Source: HXMU1420-2 sp040830545
GTDB lineage: Bacteria > Pseudomonadota > Alphaproteobacteria > Rhodobacterales > Rhodobacteraceae
Reading direction: 5' to 3'
Assembly: GCA_040830545.1 (NCBI GenBank)
Contig: JBFOMB010000030.1
Coordinates: 90,236-154,235 of the forward strand
DNA: 64,000 nt
Of the stretch, positions 25,401 through 34,914 are shown in pieces. The notes under the pieces were generated by a model. It was not told the DNA's origin. It saw only the letters and a list, made by a program, of their open reading frames with translations, and made no database searches. The position numbers and the translations under genes were made by a program. Numbering within the stretch: position 1 is the stretch's first letter; each line of letters opens with the position of its first letter.

Positions 25401-27864
25401 CCGGGCGCACAGGGGTGGTGATGTTGCGTTCGACCGGGCGGCCACCGCCGTCGGACACGCGCGCGACGACCGTGGCCTGCATCGGCATGCCTTCACCGTC
25501 CGAGAAAGGCACATCCAGCGGGATCACGACCCGGCCCTGCGCATCCGTGCGATCCACACCGAAATAGGTGCGCTGACGGCTGGGGCGCTCGTCATAGCGG
25601 CCAAACTGGTAACCGGGCCATTCCTCCACCGTCCGCGTGGCGCGCAGGATCAGGTCGCCTTCGACACCCAGATCGGCACCGGGGGCGCCAAACAGATAGC
25701 GCGCCTCGATCGTCAGCGGCGGGCTGTCACCCGGACGCAGTGCGGCAGAGGGAAGGGACATGTCGAAATCAATGCGTTCTGGCAGGAAATCCTCGACCAG
25801 CACGGTTTGCGTTGCCAGCACCGGCCCATCCGGGTCGGTCACGATGTCCAGCCGCCACGACCCACGTGGCACCGACACGCCGACCGGCAGGTTGAACACA
25901 TGGCCACCTGCGCGCCCGCCGTCCGAGATGTTGCGGCTGTATTCCACACCGTCAGGGCGTTTCAGAATGGCGATCACCGGAAGGCCTTCAATCGCCTCAA
26001 CTTCTGGATCGCGGGTCAGGACTGTTGCGTTAATGGTTTCACCCGCGCGGTAGGCCCCGCGATCTGTTGTCAGGAAGACATCGACAGGCCCGGCGGGCGC
26101 TCGGCCCTCAACGCCCCGGTCTGACAGGTCAAAGGCCGGGTCGGTCAGCGACAGGAACCCGATGTCCTGATCGCCCTGTTCGGCGAAAACCACTGCCGGG
26201 GCCGCGCCGCTGGTTCCACGGGTCAGCCCCGGATCGAACAGGGCATTCCCGTCTGCGTCCGTGGTTGTAGTCCCCAGAACGGCATTTGCACGCGACACAA
26301 GTGTCAGCTTGATCCCCTCGCGAGGGGTCGCATCGGACAGGCCCCGGACCGACACGTGCAGGCCGTCATTGCCTTCCATCGTGGTCAGGCCCAGATCGGA
26401 CAGTACAAACCATTGCGTCGCGCCGGGATCGTCATAGGGATCAGCCCCCGGAATACGAGCCGTCAGGGCATAAATGCCTGCATCCAGACCGCGCAGCGCT
26501 TCGCCCATCGGCAGGCGTGTGGTCACGTCGCGGTTCAGGGTTGTCTGCACCTCAGCCGTGCCGGTCCAGACCTCCTCGGCGATTTCAGACGCAAAATAGC
26601 TGTCCTGATATTGCGACAGGGGCCGCCCGAAATAGTCGTTCTGGATCGCGCGCAGCAGGTTGCGATCCGAGATACGGCGCAGTTGCAGGTTCAATTCGGT
26701 CAGGTTGACGGTTTCAACCGGCAGGGCGGCATCCGCGCTTTTAGGCAGAACATAGGAACGCCCCGGGAAGCGGATCGCCGGGCTGCGGTCGCGCACATAC
26801 AGCGTCAGTTGCGTGTCTTTGTAGAGCGTTTCACCGCTGGCCGCTGGCAGGCCCTCGCGCAAGGTGAAGGTATAGCGTTTGCCATGCTCCACACCTTCGA
26901 TACAGATGTTGCGGTCGTCCGACTGCACCGAAAGGCCCTGCTCGGGCAGCTGCACAAAGGGTTCGTAGTCGGTGCCGACGCGGATCAAGGGTTCGTTGAA
27001 CTGAGCGCAGATGCGCGGTGCGGCCACATCGCTTTCGACCGAGGTGTCGGCCACGCGGAACCCGTATTTGCCCACGGCGTCATCCAGCGCCGCGACGATG
27101 TCGTCACGCGGTTGCAGGGATTGAGCCAGACGCAGCGTCGGGATCATGTCGCGCCCACGGCCATTGCGATCCAGTGCCTCGCTCAACAAAAGCAAAGCGG
27201 ATGCGCGTGCCCCGTTGTTGCTGGCCCGCAGGTAAGCGTTGATCGACGCACTGCGCGCGCGCCGTTCGTACCGGTTACGGTCGTTCGAATTGTCGGTTTT
27301 GATCGCCAGGTTCAGCCGCGCGTATTCCGCCCAGAGGTCCGCACGGTCGCTAGCTGACACGGCCCCGCCGGTCCAGCGCATCGCGGATACCAGGTTGCCC
27401 TCGGCCTCGCGCGTTCGGGCGGTTTCCACCATCTGTTGCAGCGTCCAGGTCCCGGCGCGATGCCAAAACCCGATGTTCAGCCCCGTGGACCGCGCGCCGT
27501 CCAGCGTGCTTTTGCCCAGATAGGCCAAATCCGCCGACCGCGCCTCGGCCTGTGCCAGAACGGCTGGGTCTGTCGGGCGTTTTTCCGCAGAAACCGCGCC
27601 TTCGTAGGCCGTGCGGTCGCTGACGCTGGATTTCGGGAAACAGGAATTTGAGCGCGAATTGAAGGTGAACGCGTTGCATGACGCATTGGAGCTGCAGGCC
27701 CGCTCGCAGGAATCCAGATCGGTGTCGAACAGTGCGTCCAGGTCAGAGCCATAGAAATCCATGTCCTGCGTGACGAAGTAGCGGAAGTCCGGCACGGCGG
27801 TCTGGGCCAGGGCCGTCAGCGGGAAAAGACAGAAAAGCAAAGCGGAAACAACGAGGCTGCGCAT
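22432..27864 (-). CDS. Alpha-2-macroglobulin family protein with N-terminal PAN domain
   Basis: Very large periplasmic protein (1,810 residues) thought to trap proteases after envelope damage, in partnership with PBP1C. A signal peptide ends near LTALAQ. A PAN/Apple-type Cys-rich domain covers about residues 25-80 (DFYGSDL, SCERACSSNASCNAFTF). MG domains and the A2M core follow. The thioester motif Cys1368-Thr-Glu-Gln1371 is intact in YPYGCTEQ, so this is a thioester-active type. There is no lipobox, unlike the E. coli lipoprotein. A strong SD AGGAGG precedes the ATG at 27864. The stop overlaps pbpC. Confidence 0.93.
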   Translation of the reverse strand: MRSLVVSALLFCLFPLTALAQTAVPDFRYFVTQDMDFYGSDLDALFDTDLDSCERACSSNASCNAFTFNSRSNSCFPKSSVSDRTAYEGAVSAEKRPTDPAVLAQAEARSADLAYLGKSTLDGARSTGLNIGFWHRAGTWTLQQMVETARTREAEGNLVSAMRWTGGAVSASDRADLWAEYARLNLAIKTDNSNDRNRYERRARSASINAYLRASNNGARASALLLLSEALDRNGRGRDMIPTLRLAQSLQPRDDIVAALDDAVGKYGFRVADTSVESDVAAPRICAQFNEPLIRVGTDYEPFVQLPEQGLSVQSDDRNICIEGVEHGKRYTFTLREGLPAASGETLYKDTQLTLYVRDRSPAIRFPGRSYVLPKSADAALPVETVNLTELNLQLRRISDRNLLRAIQNDYFGRPLSQYQDSYFASEIAEEVWTGTAEVQTTLNRDVTTRLPMGEALRGLDAGIYALTARIPGADPYDDPGATQWFVLSDLGLTTMEGNDGLHVSVRGLSDATPREGIKLTLVSRANAVLGTTTTDADGNALFDPGLTRGTSGAAPAVVFAEQGDQDIGFLSLTDPAFDLSDRGVEGRAPAGPVDVFLTTDRGAYRAGETINATVLTRDPEVEAIEGLPVIAILKRPDGVEYSRNISDGGRAGGHVFNLPVGVSVPRGSWRLDIVTDPDGPVLATQTVLVEDFLPERIDFDMSLPSAALRPGDSPPLTIEARYLFGAPGADLGVEGDLILRATRTVEEWPGYQFGRYDERPSRQRTYFGVDRTDAQGRVVIPLDVPFSDGEGMPMQATVVARVSDGGGRPVERNITTPVRPDGPIIGIKPLFDDVVPEGTEAAFDVVGLNSDLSATPMQVEWTLNRVTTRYQWYQEYGNWNWEPVTRRKRIARGKATLGTDPITLSQPVDWGRYELVVERQDGAYTSASVDFYASWYAPADSSATPDRLELSLDATEYQAGDTANLRIVPRFAGTAMVTVMADKVIARQAVEVSEGENLIPLEVNADWGIGAYVTATVIRPMDMAAGQNPARALGLAYAKVQPEGRALSVSLDAPEVANPRQSQRIAVQVDGASADSDVWLTLAAVDVGILNLTGFESPDPSDYYFGQRRLGVEMRDVYGRLIDGMNGAMGTVRSGGDATSGSQLQSPPPTQDLMSVFSGPVQTDANGAALVNVDLPAFNGTVRLMAVAWTREAVGQAERDMIVRDPVVVTPTVPRFMAPGDESRVLLEVVHADGPSGQMQLALQNVGSGIDFGTAPAAFMLADNEKKVFSIPVLATTIGDPSFDVVLTTPEGKELRQTLRLPVRANDPVVATTRRFTIGAGDDFSFSSDVFSGLRPGTASALLSAGPIARFDAPGLLSALDRYPYGCTEQVTSGAMPLLYLSSVAQASGLGDGPDVQKRVDAAIDRVLSRQAPNGAFGLWRPSSGDMWLDAYVSDFLGRARAEGFTVPDLAFRSAMDNLRNHISYAPDFDEGGGEIAYALMVLAREGAASMGDLRYYADIKGDAFTTPMGAAQLGAALASYGDQTRADAMFARASRMIAAKKQPETALWRADYGTNLRDSAGVLALATEAGSTAVDTDALLTRVSAGKSHLSTQEASWSLLAAQALLKNPESSGLLVDGQTVDGPFVQLYEDTAGNRPVTISAQSGRETAITLTTLGVPEVAPDAGGTGYAIRRQYFSMEGEELDGVNFKVGQRFVTVLTVSPFEYTESRLMIDDPLPAGIEIDNPSLIRSGDIGAMDWLDPTEARHSEFRSDRFLAAVDWRGDAWVTLAYVARAVSPGNFHHPAAAVEDMYRPTYRARGATGRVTITE

Positions 27865-28010
27865 GGAATCCTCCTGAGAATATGCCCAAGGTTGGCATGG
27901 CCACGCCCGGTTTGACAACATGCGGGATGCCGTCCTTAAGCACTTCTCAACCATCGTTCCGCTAATCCTGAACCTGAGAACAGGGCCAGAACGGCACAGG
28001 CGGAGGTGGC

Positions 28011-30251
28011 ATGAACCATTCGGAACGACTGACGCAGGAGCGGCGCGCGCGCCTTGCGGCGGAACACCTTTTGGCCAAGAAACATGCGGAACTGTCCGAG
28101 GCGAACAAAAAGCTGGGCATGCATGCCATGGCGCTGACCCGGCGAATTGGCGAAACCCAGGCCGAGGTGGACAACGTTCGGAATGAAAACGAACAATTCC
28201 GCAGTGACCTGTGTGAAGCGAACGAGAAAATCCAGATTGCCGAGCGTCGGTTGTGGTTGTCGATCCAGACGATTCGCGATGGGTTTGCGTTTTTTGATGC
28301 TGACAGCCGGCTGATTACGGCGAATGACGCGTATATCGACTTCTTTGACGGGTTGGAGGAGATTCAGCCCGGCGTGGACTACACCCGCATCCTTGATCTG
28401 CTGATCGAGGAGGGGCTGGTCAACCCCGGTGACCTCAGTCCCGGCGATTGGCACACGATGATGCTGGAGCGGTGGTACTCCCCGTCGCCCAAGCCCATTA
28501 CGGTGCAGTTCTGGAACGGCATGTATATGCGGATGTTTGACCAGCGGGGCCATGGCGGGGATGTGGTCAGCCTGTCGCACAACATCACGTCGTCTGTTCG
28601 AAACGAACTGGAACTGACCGCCGCGCGTCACAAGGCGGAAGCCGCCAACAGGGCAAAATCTGCCTTTCTTGCGAATATGAGCCATGAAATTCGAACACCG
28701 ATGAATGGTGTCGTCGGCATGGCAGAACTGCTGGCTGAGACGGCGCTAAACGACGAACAGAAGCTTTATACCGAAACTATCCGCAATTCGGGTGAGGCGT
28801 TGTTGGTCATCATCAATGACGTACTGGACTACTCCAAGATCGAGGCCGATAAACTGGTCCTGCATCCAGAACCCTTTGATCTGGAACGCTGTATTCACGA
28901 GGTCGTCATGCTGTTGCAGCCCCCGGCGCGGGACAAGGGGCTGGACCTGATCGTGGACTACGACATGTTCCTGCCGACCAGTTTCGTGGGCGACCCGGGG
29001 CGCGTGCGGCAAATCCTGACGAACCTGATGGGCAATGCGGTGAAATTCACGTTGGAGGGGCATGTTCTGATCCGCGTGACTGGTGTCGGGCCGGATGCAG
29101 AGGGGCGTCATGCGGTGCATGTTGCGGTCGAAGACACAGGCATCGGCATACCGAAAGACAAGAAGGACGATGTGTTTGGCGAATTCAATCAGGTCGAAAA
29201 CGAACGCAGCCGTCAGTTCGAAGGAACGGGTCTGGGGCTGGCGATTACGAAACGGCTGATCCACCTGATGAACGGCACGATGTGGTTGGATTCCGAGGTA
29301 GGCGTCGGGTCGTGTTTCGGGTTTCGGGTGCCGTTGCCGCCTGCTCAGGAGCAGACAGCCGACGCTGAACCCAAAGAAGACCTGCCATTGGATCGCATCC
29401 TGTGTGTCAGTGCCCTACCGGAAATTTTGACGGTACTGCGCAAGCACGTAAAGATTCACGGGATCGAAACAGTGGATTGCGGCCGGGCCGAGGACGCGCT
29501 GGACAGGATGGACGACAGAGTGGATCTGATCGTGATCGACATGGATCTGATAGATCAGAAAGGACTGGATCTGATCCTGGCCTTGCGGCAGGCAGGATGG
29601 TCGGACACACCTGTGTTCATTTTGGTCACCCCGCCGTTTACCGATCGCACCAGCCCGGCCATGGCTGAGGTGTCAGCAGTTTTGGAAAAACCGCTTCGCC
29701 GGGGCGATTTGGCGGCGCGGCTGCGGGATATCACGGGTGTAACGGAAACTGTCCCGCGAGTGACATCTGCACCCGAGCCATCGCCCGAACCGGTAAACGA
29801 AGTCCCGACAACTCCGGAGCCTGAGACAAAGGAGCGTCAAATGAGGGTTCTGGTAGCCGAGGACAACAAAACCAACCAGTTGGTGCTCCGCAAAATGGTC
29901 AAGGATCAGAACCTGAACCTAAAGTTCGCCAACAATGGCGAAGAGGCGGTGGCTGCCTATCCAGAGTTTGAACCGGACCTCATTTTCATGGACATTTCTA
30001 TGCCTCGCATGGATGGCAAAACCGCGACAGGTGAAATCCGCAAGATCGAAGCCTCAACCGGCCACCGGACCCCCATCGTTGCCCTTACAGCCCATGCGAT
30101 GAGCGGTGATGAAGAGTCTATCCTGGCCGCTGGTCTGGACTTTTACCTGACGAAACCCCTGCGCAAGCCGGAAATTCTGGCCAAAATCGAGGAGTTCCGC
30201 CCGGACAGTGCGTCCGACAATCATCCCGCAGCCGATGCTGTTTCGGGATAG
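28011..30251 (+). CDS. Cytosolic hybrid sensor histidine kinase with two receiver domains
   Basis: 746-residue kinase without membrane segments. An N-terminal coiled coil (1-80) leads to a PAS-like domain (about 80-195), HisKA with His225 in MSHEIRTPMNG, and HATPase_c (about 325-445) with GNAVKF, EDTGIGI and GTGLGL. A first receiver (about 462-575) lacks the paired acidic residues after beta1 and is probably degenerate, though Asp510 and Lys560 remain. A Pro/Glu-rich linker joins the second receiver (611-735), which is complete: AEDN, Asp661, Thr693, Lys715. No partner regulator is adjacent. The input signal is unknown. Confidence 0.93.
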   Translation: MNHSERLTQERRARLAAEHLLAKKHAELSEANKKLGMHAMALTRRIGETQAEVDNVRNENEQFRSDLCEANEKIQIAERRLWLSIQTIRDGFAFFDADSRLITANDAYIDFFDGLEEIQPGVDYTRILDLLIEEGLVNPGDLSPGDWHTMMLERWYSPSPKPITVQFWNGMYMRMFDQRGHGGDVVSLSHNITSSVRNELELTAARHKAEAANRAKSAFLANMSHEIRTPMNGVVGMAELLAETALNDEQKLYTETIRNSGEALLVIINDVLDYSKIEADKLVLHPEPFDLERCIHEVVMLLQPPARDKGLDLIVDYDMFLPTSFVGDPGRVRQILTNLMGNAVKFTLEGHVLIRVTGVGPDAEGRHAVHVAVEDTGIGIPKDKKDDVFGEFNQVENERSRQFEGTGLGLAITKRLIHLMNGTMWLDSEVGVGSCFGFRVPLPPAQEQTADAEPKEDLPLDRILCVSALPEILTVLRKHVKIHGIETVDCGRAEDALDRMDDRVDLIVIDMDLIDQKGLDLILALRQAGWSDTPVFILVTPPFTDRTSPAMAEVSAVLEKPLRRGDLAARLRDITGVTETVPRVTSAPEPSPEPVNEVPTTPEPETKERQMRVLVAEDNKTNQLVLRKMVKDQNLNLKFANNGEEAVAAYPEFEPDLIFMDISMPRMDGKTATGEIRKIEASTGHRTPIVALTAHAMSGDEESILAAGLDFYLTKPLRKPEILAKIEEFRPDSASDNHPAADAVSG

Positions 30252-31009
30252 GGCCGCACGTAGACCGGCGCATCAGCTGTGCTGCGTGTCGCGTCATAGG
30301 AATAGCCGCCAAAGTCGAAATCCTTAAGACCTGCTACATCTGTCACGCGGTTCTGAATAACGAACCGCGCCATCGACCCGCGCGCGCGTTTGGCAAAGAA
30401 ACTGACCATGCGCGGTTCACCGTCCTTTTCCTCAAGGAAGCTGGGTGTAACGACCCGCAGTTTCAGCGCCTTGGTTTGGGCGGCCGTGAAGTATTCGGTG
30501 CTTGCGCAGTTCACCAATGTATCGGTGCCCAGCGACGCCGCATGGGACGTCAACGCCTTGGCCAGATCATCACGCCAATAGTCATAAAGCGATTTGCCCC
30601 GACGGGTTTTCAGACGGCTGCCCATCTCCAACCGATAGGGCTGAATGGCATCCAGAGGGCGCAGCAATCCGTAAAGCCCGGACAGAATGCGCAGATGATC
30701 CTGTGCCCATTCCATTTCGCCCGCTTCAAGTGTTGCGGCCTCCAGCCCCTGATAGGTATCCCCGGCAAAGGCCAAAGCCGCGGGGCGGGTGACGTCCGTG
30801 TCGGGTTCAGCGGCAAAAGCGCGGAACCGGTCTCGATTCAACCGGGCGAGATTCGGGCTGAGATGCATCAGCGCCTGCAGATCGCGCAATGTCAGATTGC
30901 GGGCGGTTTTGGCGAGGCGGTTGGCGTCCTCCAGAAAGTCTGGCTGTGTCATCGCCACATTCCGTTCCGCCCAATCCAGCCGCTTGGCAGGTGAGATCAC
31001 AACCAGCAT
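30221..31009 (-). CDS. yaaA: Peroxide stress protein YaaA (DUF328)
   Basis: 262-residue cytoplasmic protein of a family that limits free iron and DNA damage during H2O2 stress in E. coli. Family landmarks are MLVVISPAKRLDW at the start, LSGLYGLLRPLDAIQPYRLEMG, the VNCASTEYF segment and RMVSFFAKRARG. It is 39 nt downstream of recQ in the same direction, so the two may be co-transcribed. Its 3' end overlaps the kinase gene tail-to-tail by 31 bp. Confidence 0.95.
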   Translation of the reverse strand: MLVVISPAKRLDWAERNVAMTQPDFLEDANRLAKTARNLTLRDLQALMHLSPNLARLNRDRFRAFAAEPDTDVTRPAALAFAGDTYQGLEAATLEAGEMEWAQDHLRILSGLYGLLRPLDAIQPYRLEMGSRLKTRRGKSLYDYWRDDLAKALTSHAASLGTDTLVNCASTEYFTAAQTKALKLRVVTPSFLEEKDGEPRMVSFFAKRARGSMARFVIQNRVTDVAGLKDFDFGGYSYDATRSTADAPVYVRPYPETASAAG

Positions 31010-31048
31010 GACAAATCCTCCGACATCAAGATACGCGCGCCCTGTGAC

Positions 31049-33094
31049 CTAGCCCGCTTCGCGCAGGACGTCCAGAAAGGCGGGGCCAAAACGTTCGGCC
31101 TTGGCTTCGCCCATTCCCGCGATGCGTTGCAGGCTGTCGAGGTCATCGGGCCGGCGCTCGGCAATCTGGCGCAGGGTGGATTTGGCGCAGCTGAGGTATT
31201 TACCCGTGCCGTCCGTACCCCGTGCCAGTTCGGCCTGTGCCTGTTGCAACCGGTCAAACAGGTCACCCGCCACGCGTCCGGCCAATTGCCGCCGGGCAGG
31301 GTGCACCTCTTCGCTCTGGCCGGTGATGACGTTCAGGAAGACCTGCCCATAACGCTCCAGCTTCTTCGCGCCAACGCCCGAGATGCGTGCCATGTCGTCG
31401 ATGTTGACAGGGCGCGTTTCCGCCATTTCGATCAACGTGCGGTCGTTGAAAATCACATAGGCGGGCACGCGGGCGGCTTCGGCCAAGGCCCGGCGCTGGG
31501 CCTTGAGCGCGGCGAGCAAAGGCGCATCTTCGTCCGAGACAAGTGTACGGGCCTGCGGGCGACCAGCGGCCTTTTTCAAGCTGTCCTTGCGCAGGTCGAT
31601 GCGTTCCTCGCCGCGCAGGATCGGGCGCGCGGCCTCGGTCATGCGCAGGGCACCATGGCGTTCGGGGTCAGGGCGGACCAGATCGCGACCCATCATCTGA
31701 CGGAAGATTGCCTGCCACTCGGTTCGGTTGAATTCCCGACCAACACCGAATGTGGGCAGATCGTCATGGCGGCGCGCGCGAATCTTGTCGGTGAGCGTGC
31801 CGGTCAGGATGTCGATCAGATGCTGTGCGCCAAAGCTCTCACCGGTGCGGAGGATGGCCGACAGCGCTTTTTGCACTGCGACCGAGCCATCCATGACCTC
31901 GGGCGGGCGGTCGCACAGGTCACAATGGCCGCATGGTTCTGCGGTTTCGCCGAAGTATCCGAGCAAAAGCTGACGACGGCAGCCCAATGATTCCGCCAGA
32001 CCCAAAAGCGCATTGAGCCGGGCGTGATCCGCCGCGCGGCGTTCGGGCGGAGCGAGGCCTTCATCAATCTGAGAGCGGCGCAGGCGGATGTCATCGGGGC
32101 CGAACAGGGTCAGGGTTTCGGCGGGTGCGCCGTCCCCGCCCGCACGGCCGATTTCCTGATAATAGGCCTCGATTGATTTGGGCAGGTCGGCATGGGCGAC
32201 CCAGCGGATGTCGGGTTTGTCGACACCCATGCCAAAGGCGACGGTGGCGACCACGATCAATCCGTCTTCGCGCGAAAAGCGGGTTTCGACGGTGCGACGG
32301 TCCTCGGCCTCCATCCCGCCGTGATAATGGCAGGCGCTATGCCCGTCTTCGTGCAGGGCCTTGGCCAGAGTTTCGGTTTTGGCGCGTGTTCCGCAGTAAA
32401 CGATGCCGGATTGGCCGCGACGGGCGGCGGCAAAGCTGAGGATCTGCTGGCGCGGGCCGGATTTTGGTGCAAAGGCCAAGTGGATGTTGGGGCGATCAAA
32501 CCCGTGCAGGAAACTGCGGGGCGGTTGACCCTCGAACAGCTTTTCCACGATCTCCTGTCGGGTTTCGGCGTCTGCGGTGGCGGTGAAAGCCGCCAAGGGG
32601 ACGTTGAGCGCCTGACGCAGTGCACCAATCCGCAGGTAGTCGGGCCGGAAATCATGACCCCATTGGCTGACGCAGTGAGCTTCATCCACGGCGATGCGGC
32701 GCACATCAACGCGGCGCAGCATGCCTAGAACGCCTCCAGCAGCCAGCCGTTCCGGGGCCATGTAAAGGAGTTTCAACTGCCGCGAATCCAGCGCGTCAAA
32801 CACGGCATCGGTCTCTTCCTGCGTGTTGCCGGATGTGAGCGCCCCGGCGCTGACGCCGGCCTCTTGCAAAGCGCGAACCTGATCGCGCATCAGTGCGATC
32901 AGGGGGGAGATGACAACCGTGACACCGTCCCCCAGCAGTGCGGGCAGTTGGTAACAGAGCGATTTGCCGCCGCCTGTGGGCATGATGGCAAGCACATGTT
33001 CGCCCTGCGCCACCGCATCGACAATATCGGCCTGGCCCGGGCGGAACCCTTCGAATCCAAAAACGTCACGCAAGATGTCGTGCGCGTCGGACAT
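31049..33094 (-). CDS. recQ: ATP-dependent DNA helicase RecQ
   Basis: 3'-5' DNA helicase of 681 residues for recombination and fork repair. Walker A is MPTGGGKSLCYQLP, motif II is VDEAHCVSQWGHDFRPDY, and helicase C-terminal motifs include VATVAFGMGVDKPDIRWVAH and QEIGRAGGDG. The zinc-binding CGHCDLC follows, then the winged-helix RQC and a C-terminal HRDC domain (RRALAEAARVPAYVIFNDRTL). A further HRDC-like segment at the end (STLRQIAERRPDDLDSL) makes the tail longer than E. coli RecQ. The ATG at 33094 is chosen by alignment to the family start. Confidence 0.96.
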   Translation of the reverse strand: MSDAHDILRDVFGFEGFRPGQADIVDAVAQGEHVLAIMPTGGGKSLCYQLPALLGDGVTVVISPLIALMRDQVRALQEAGVSAGALTSGNTQEETDAVFDALDSRQLKLLYMAPERLAAGGVLGMLRRVDVRRIAVDEAHCVSQWGHDFRPDYLRIGALRQALNVPLAAFTATADAETRQEIVEKLFEGQPPRSFLHGFDRPNIHLAFAPKSGPRQQILSFAAARRGQSGIVYCGTRAKTETLAKALHEDGHSACHYHGGMEAEDRRTVETRFSREDGLIVVATVAFGMGVDKPDIRWVAHADLPKSIEAYYQEIGRAGGDGAPAETLTLFGPDDIRLRRSQIDEGLAPPERRAADHARLNALLGLAESLGCRRQLLLGYFGETAEPCGHCDLCDRPPEVMDGSVAVQKALSAILRTGESFGAQHLIDILTGTLTDKIRARRHDDLPTFGVGREFNRTEWQAIFRQMMGRDLVRPDPERHGALRMTEAARPILRGEERIDLRKDSLKKAAGRPQARTLVSDEDAPLLAALKAQRRALAEAARVPAYVIFNDRTLIEMAETRPVNIDDMARISGVGAKKLERYGQVFLNVITGQSEEVHPARRQLAGRVAGDLFDRLQQAQAELARGTDGTGKYLSCAKSTLRQIAERRPDDLDSLQRIAGMGEAKAERFGPAFLDVLREAG

Positions 33095-33197
33095 GACTGC
33101 CCCCTCATGTCGGTGTCTGCTCTTAGAGGGCAATGTGTCAGGTTAAGAATCAGTGAACAAGACCGATCCGCTCATCAGGCCGCACGGCCTTCTTCGC

Positions 33198-34817
33198 TTA
33201 GCGCAGCACTTTGTTGTCGGGCCATGACATTTCGGTTTCGATCTGCATGGTCCAAGTGTCCCCGGCGGGCAGTTCAAAGACCCAGCGCATCAAGCCCCGT
33301 CGGTTGTCAGCGTTTTCCGTTGTAGGCGGTGGGGCCGCGTCCCAGCCAATGTAGAGGTCTTCGTGCTGTGAAGTTGGGATCTGCCCGGTGTACTCAACTG
33401 ACCAATCTTCGTCGGTGAGATTGCGTAATTCGACCTCACGCACGCGGCGTTCGCTGTTGGTGCGCGAAATCACGCCGCGGTCACCTTCGGTCCGATCCAG
33501 GGTTCTAGTGTCCAGACGCAGGCCGTCGATGGGGCCAAAGGCCAGTTGGGTTTCGTCCCCGGCCACCAGACCGTCGAATTCGCGGGACCCGATATATGCG
33601 CCATTTAAGAAGCGGGCGGCGAACGGAATGGCCAACAACTCTTCCCCTGAGGTGTTGGTGATGCGCGCCATGAGAAATGCCGTGTCGTCGGAGGTTTCGG
33701 TTGCGGCGGCGTAGATTTCTGCGGGCAGGGTTAGCGTGTCGAGCTGCAGGCGCATCGCCTCTGCCCCGCTGATCAAATCGACGGGTTCTCCGTAGGTATA
33801 GGATACGGCGAGGCCTTCGGAATAGGCGGCGAAACTGCTGGTGGATTCTTCGACGATGACTGGAGCCTCGACGATGGGTTCCGCGAGTGCGGACATGCTT
33901 TCTGGAGGTGGCGGAGGCGCAGGATCTTCCAATCGGTAGGACCGGGTCCAGACCCGGCGCGGGGCGAGGTCGCCAGTCGGGTCCATCGTGGATAGGTTCA
34001 GTGCGACGTCGGTCCAGTTTTCGCCGGTCTGTTGCGCGACCAGTACGCCACGTTCAATGGTCAGGGTCGGCGCGTCGCTCCGGTCGAGGTAGAAATCATA
34101 GACCTGCACCCACCATGTGTGCCCGTATGTAACATAGGAGAGTGTTACTGCGCCTTGTGTTGCCACTGCCGCTTCGATGCCCACGGTTACCTGTCGGCGG
34201 TCGCGGTCTTCGACAGGGATTACGTCCAGCGCCTGACGGGCGATTTGCAGGTCTTCTTCAAGGTCCAGAACCTGTCGTTCCAACAGGCGTGCGGCGGCCT
34301 CTCCTTCGATTGCTGCGGACCCGGCGCGGCGGGTTTCTTCACCGATCATTTGGGACAGGGCGCGTACGGCTTCGGGATCAGCGGTTGATGGGTCGGTGTT
34401 CTGGCCCAGCTGTGTCAGGAAAGCCGTCTGCGCCTGTGCGGCCTCGCCGGACAAGCGCAATTCAGTGATCTGATCCTGGAGAGAGGCAATCTGATCCTCC
34501 AGATCGTGTACGGCCTGTTCGGCGGCTTCATATTCGGCTGTTGGAGTATGCGGGGTGGTTGTCGTGTCTTCGCGTAGTTTCGAGTAGATCAACCGTGCGC
34601 CTTCGACCTCGACCCGTAGGGTTTCCATTTCGGCTGACGTGGGGAGGTCGGGGATAATCAGTTCGTGACGGCCTGCAGGCACGTCAAAGTTGAGCGTGCG
34701 TTTGATGGATGCAGAATGGGCGTAGATCGTTGCCTGACTGACGGTGCTGGGCGCGACATAGGTTTCAGCGGCTGAAATTGCAGGCCATAGGGCAATCAGA
34801 ACGGGCAACACACGCAT
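33198..34817 (-). CDS. DUF4139 / mucoidy inhibitor MuiA-like secreted protein
   Basis: 539 residues with a signal peptide (VLPVLIALWPAISAAE). An N-terminal DUF4140-like beta domain (SQATIYAHSASIKRTLNFDVPAG) is followed by a coiled coil (about 90-200) and the C-terminal DUF4139 beta-rich domain containing LSYVTYGHTWWVQVYDFYL and ERGVLVAQQTGENWTDVALNLST. The role is not established. GAGGAG lies 7 nt before the ATG at 34817; an ATG five codons upstream is less likely. It appears to be a single-gene unit between asd and recQ. Confidence 0.86.
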   Translation of the reverse strand: MRVLPVLIALWPAISAAETYVAPSTVSQATIYAHSASIKRTLNFDVPAGRHELIIPDLPTSAEMETLRVEVEGARLIYSKLREDTTTTPHTPTAEYEAAEQAVHDLEDQIASLQDQITELRLSGEAAQAQTAFLTQLGQNTDPSTADPEAVRALSQMIGEETRRAGSAAIEGEAAARLLERQVLDLEEDLQIARQALDVIPVEDRDRRQVTVGIEAAVATQGAVTLSYVTYGHTWWVQVYDFYLDRSDAPTLTIERGVLVAQQTGENWTDVALNLSTMDPTGDLAPRRVWTRSYRLEDPAPPPPPESMSALAEPIVEAPVIVEESTSSFAAYSEGLAVSYTYGEPVDLISGAEAMRLQLDTLTLPAEIYAAATETSDDTAFLMARITNTSGEELLAIPFAARFLNGAYIGSREFDGLVAGDETQLAFGPIDGLRLDTRTLDRTEGDRGVISRTNSERRVREVELRNLTDEDWSVEYTGQIPTSQHEDLYIGWDAAPPPTTENADNRRGLMRWVFELPAGDTWTMQIETEMSWPDNKVLR

Positions 34818-34872
34818 CGGCAAACTCCTCAATCAATGAGGTTACCGTTGCAGGCAGGTCCGAAAATGACAA

Positions 34873-34892
34873 GAGGCGCCCGAAGGCGCCTC
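34873..34892 (-). terminator. Terminator hairpin of asd
   Basis: On the minus strand an 8-bp stem GAGGCGCC / GGCGCCTC closes a TTCG tetraloop and is followed by TTGTCATTTT. UUCG loops are typical of stable terminators. It begins 23 nt beyond the asd stop. Confidence 0.7.
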
Positions 34893-34914
34893 AATCATTG
34901 GCTGTATTCGGCCA

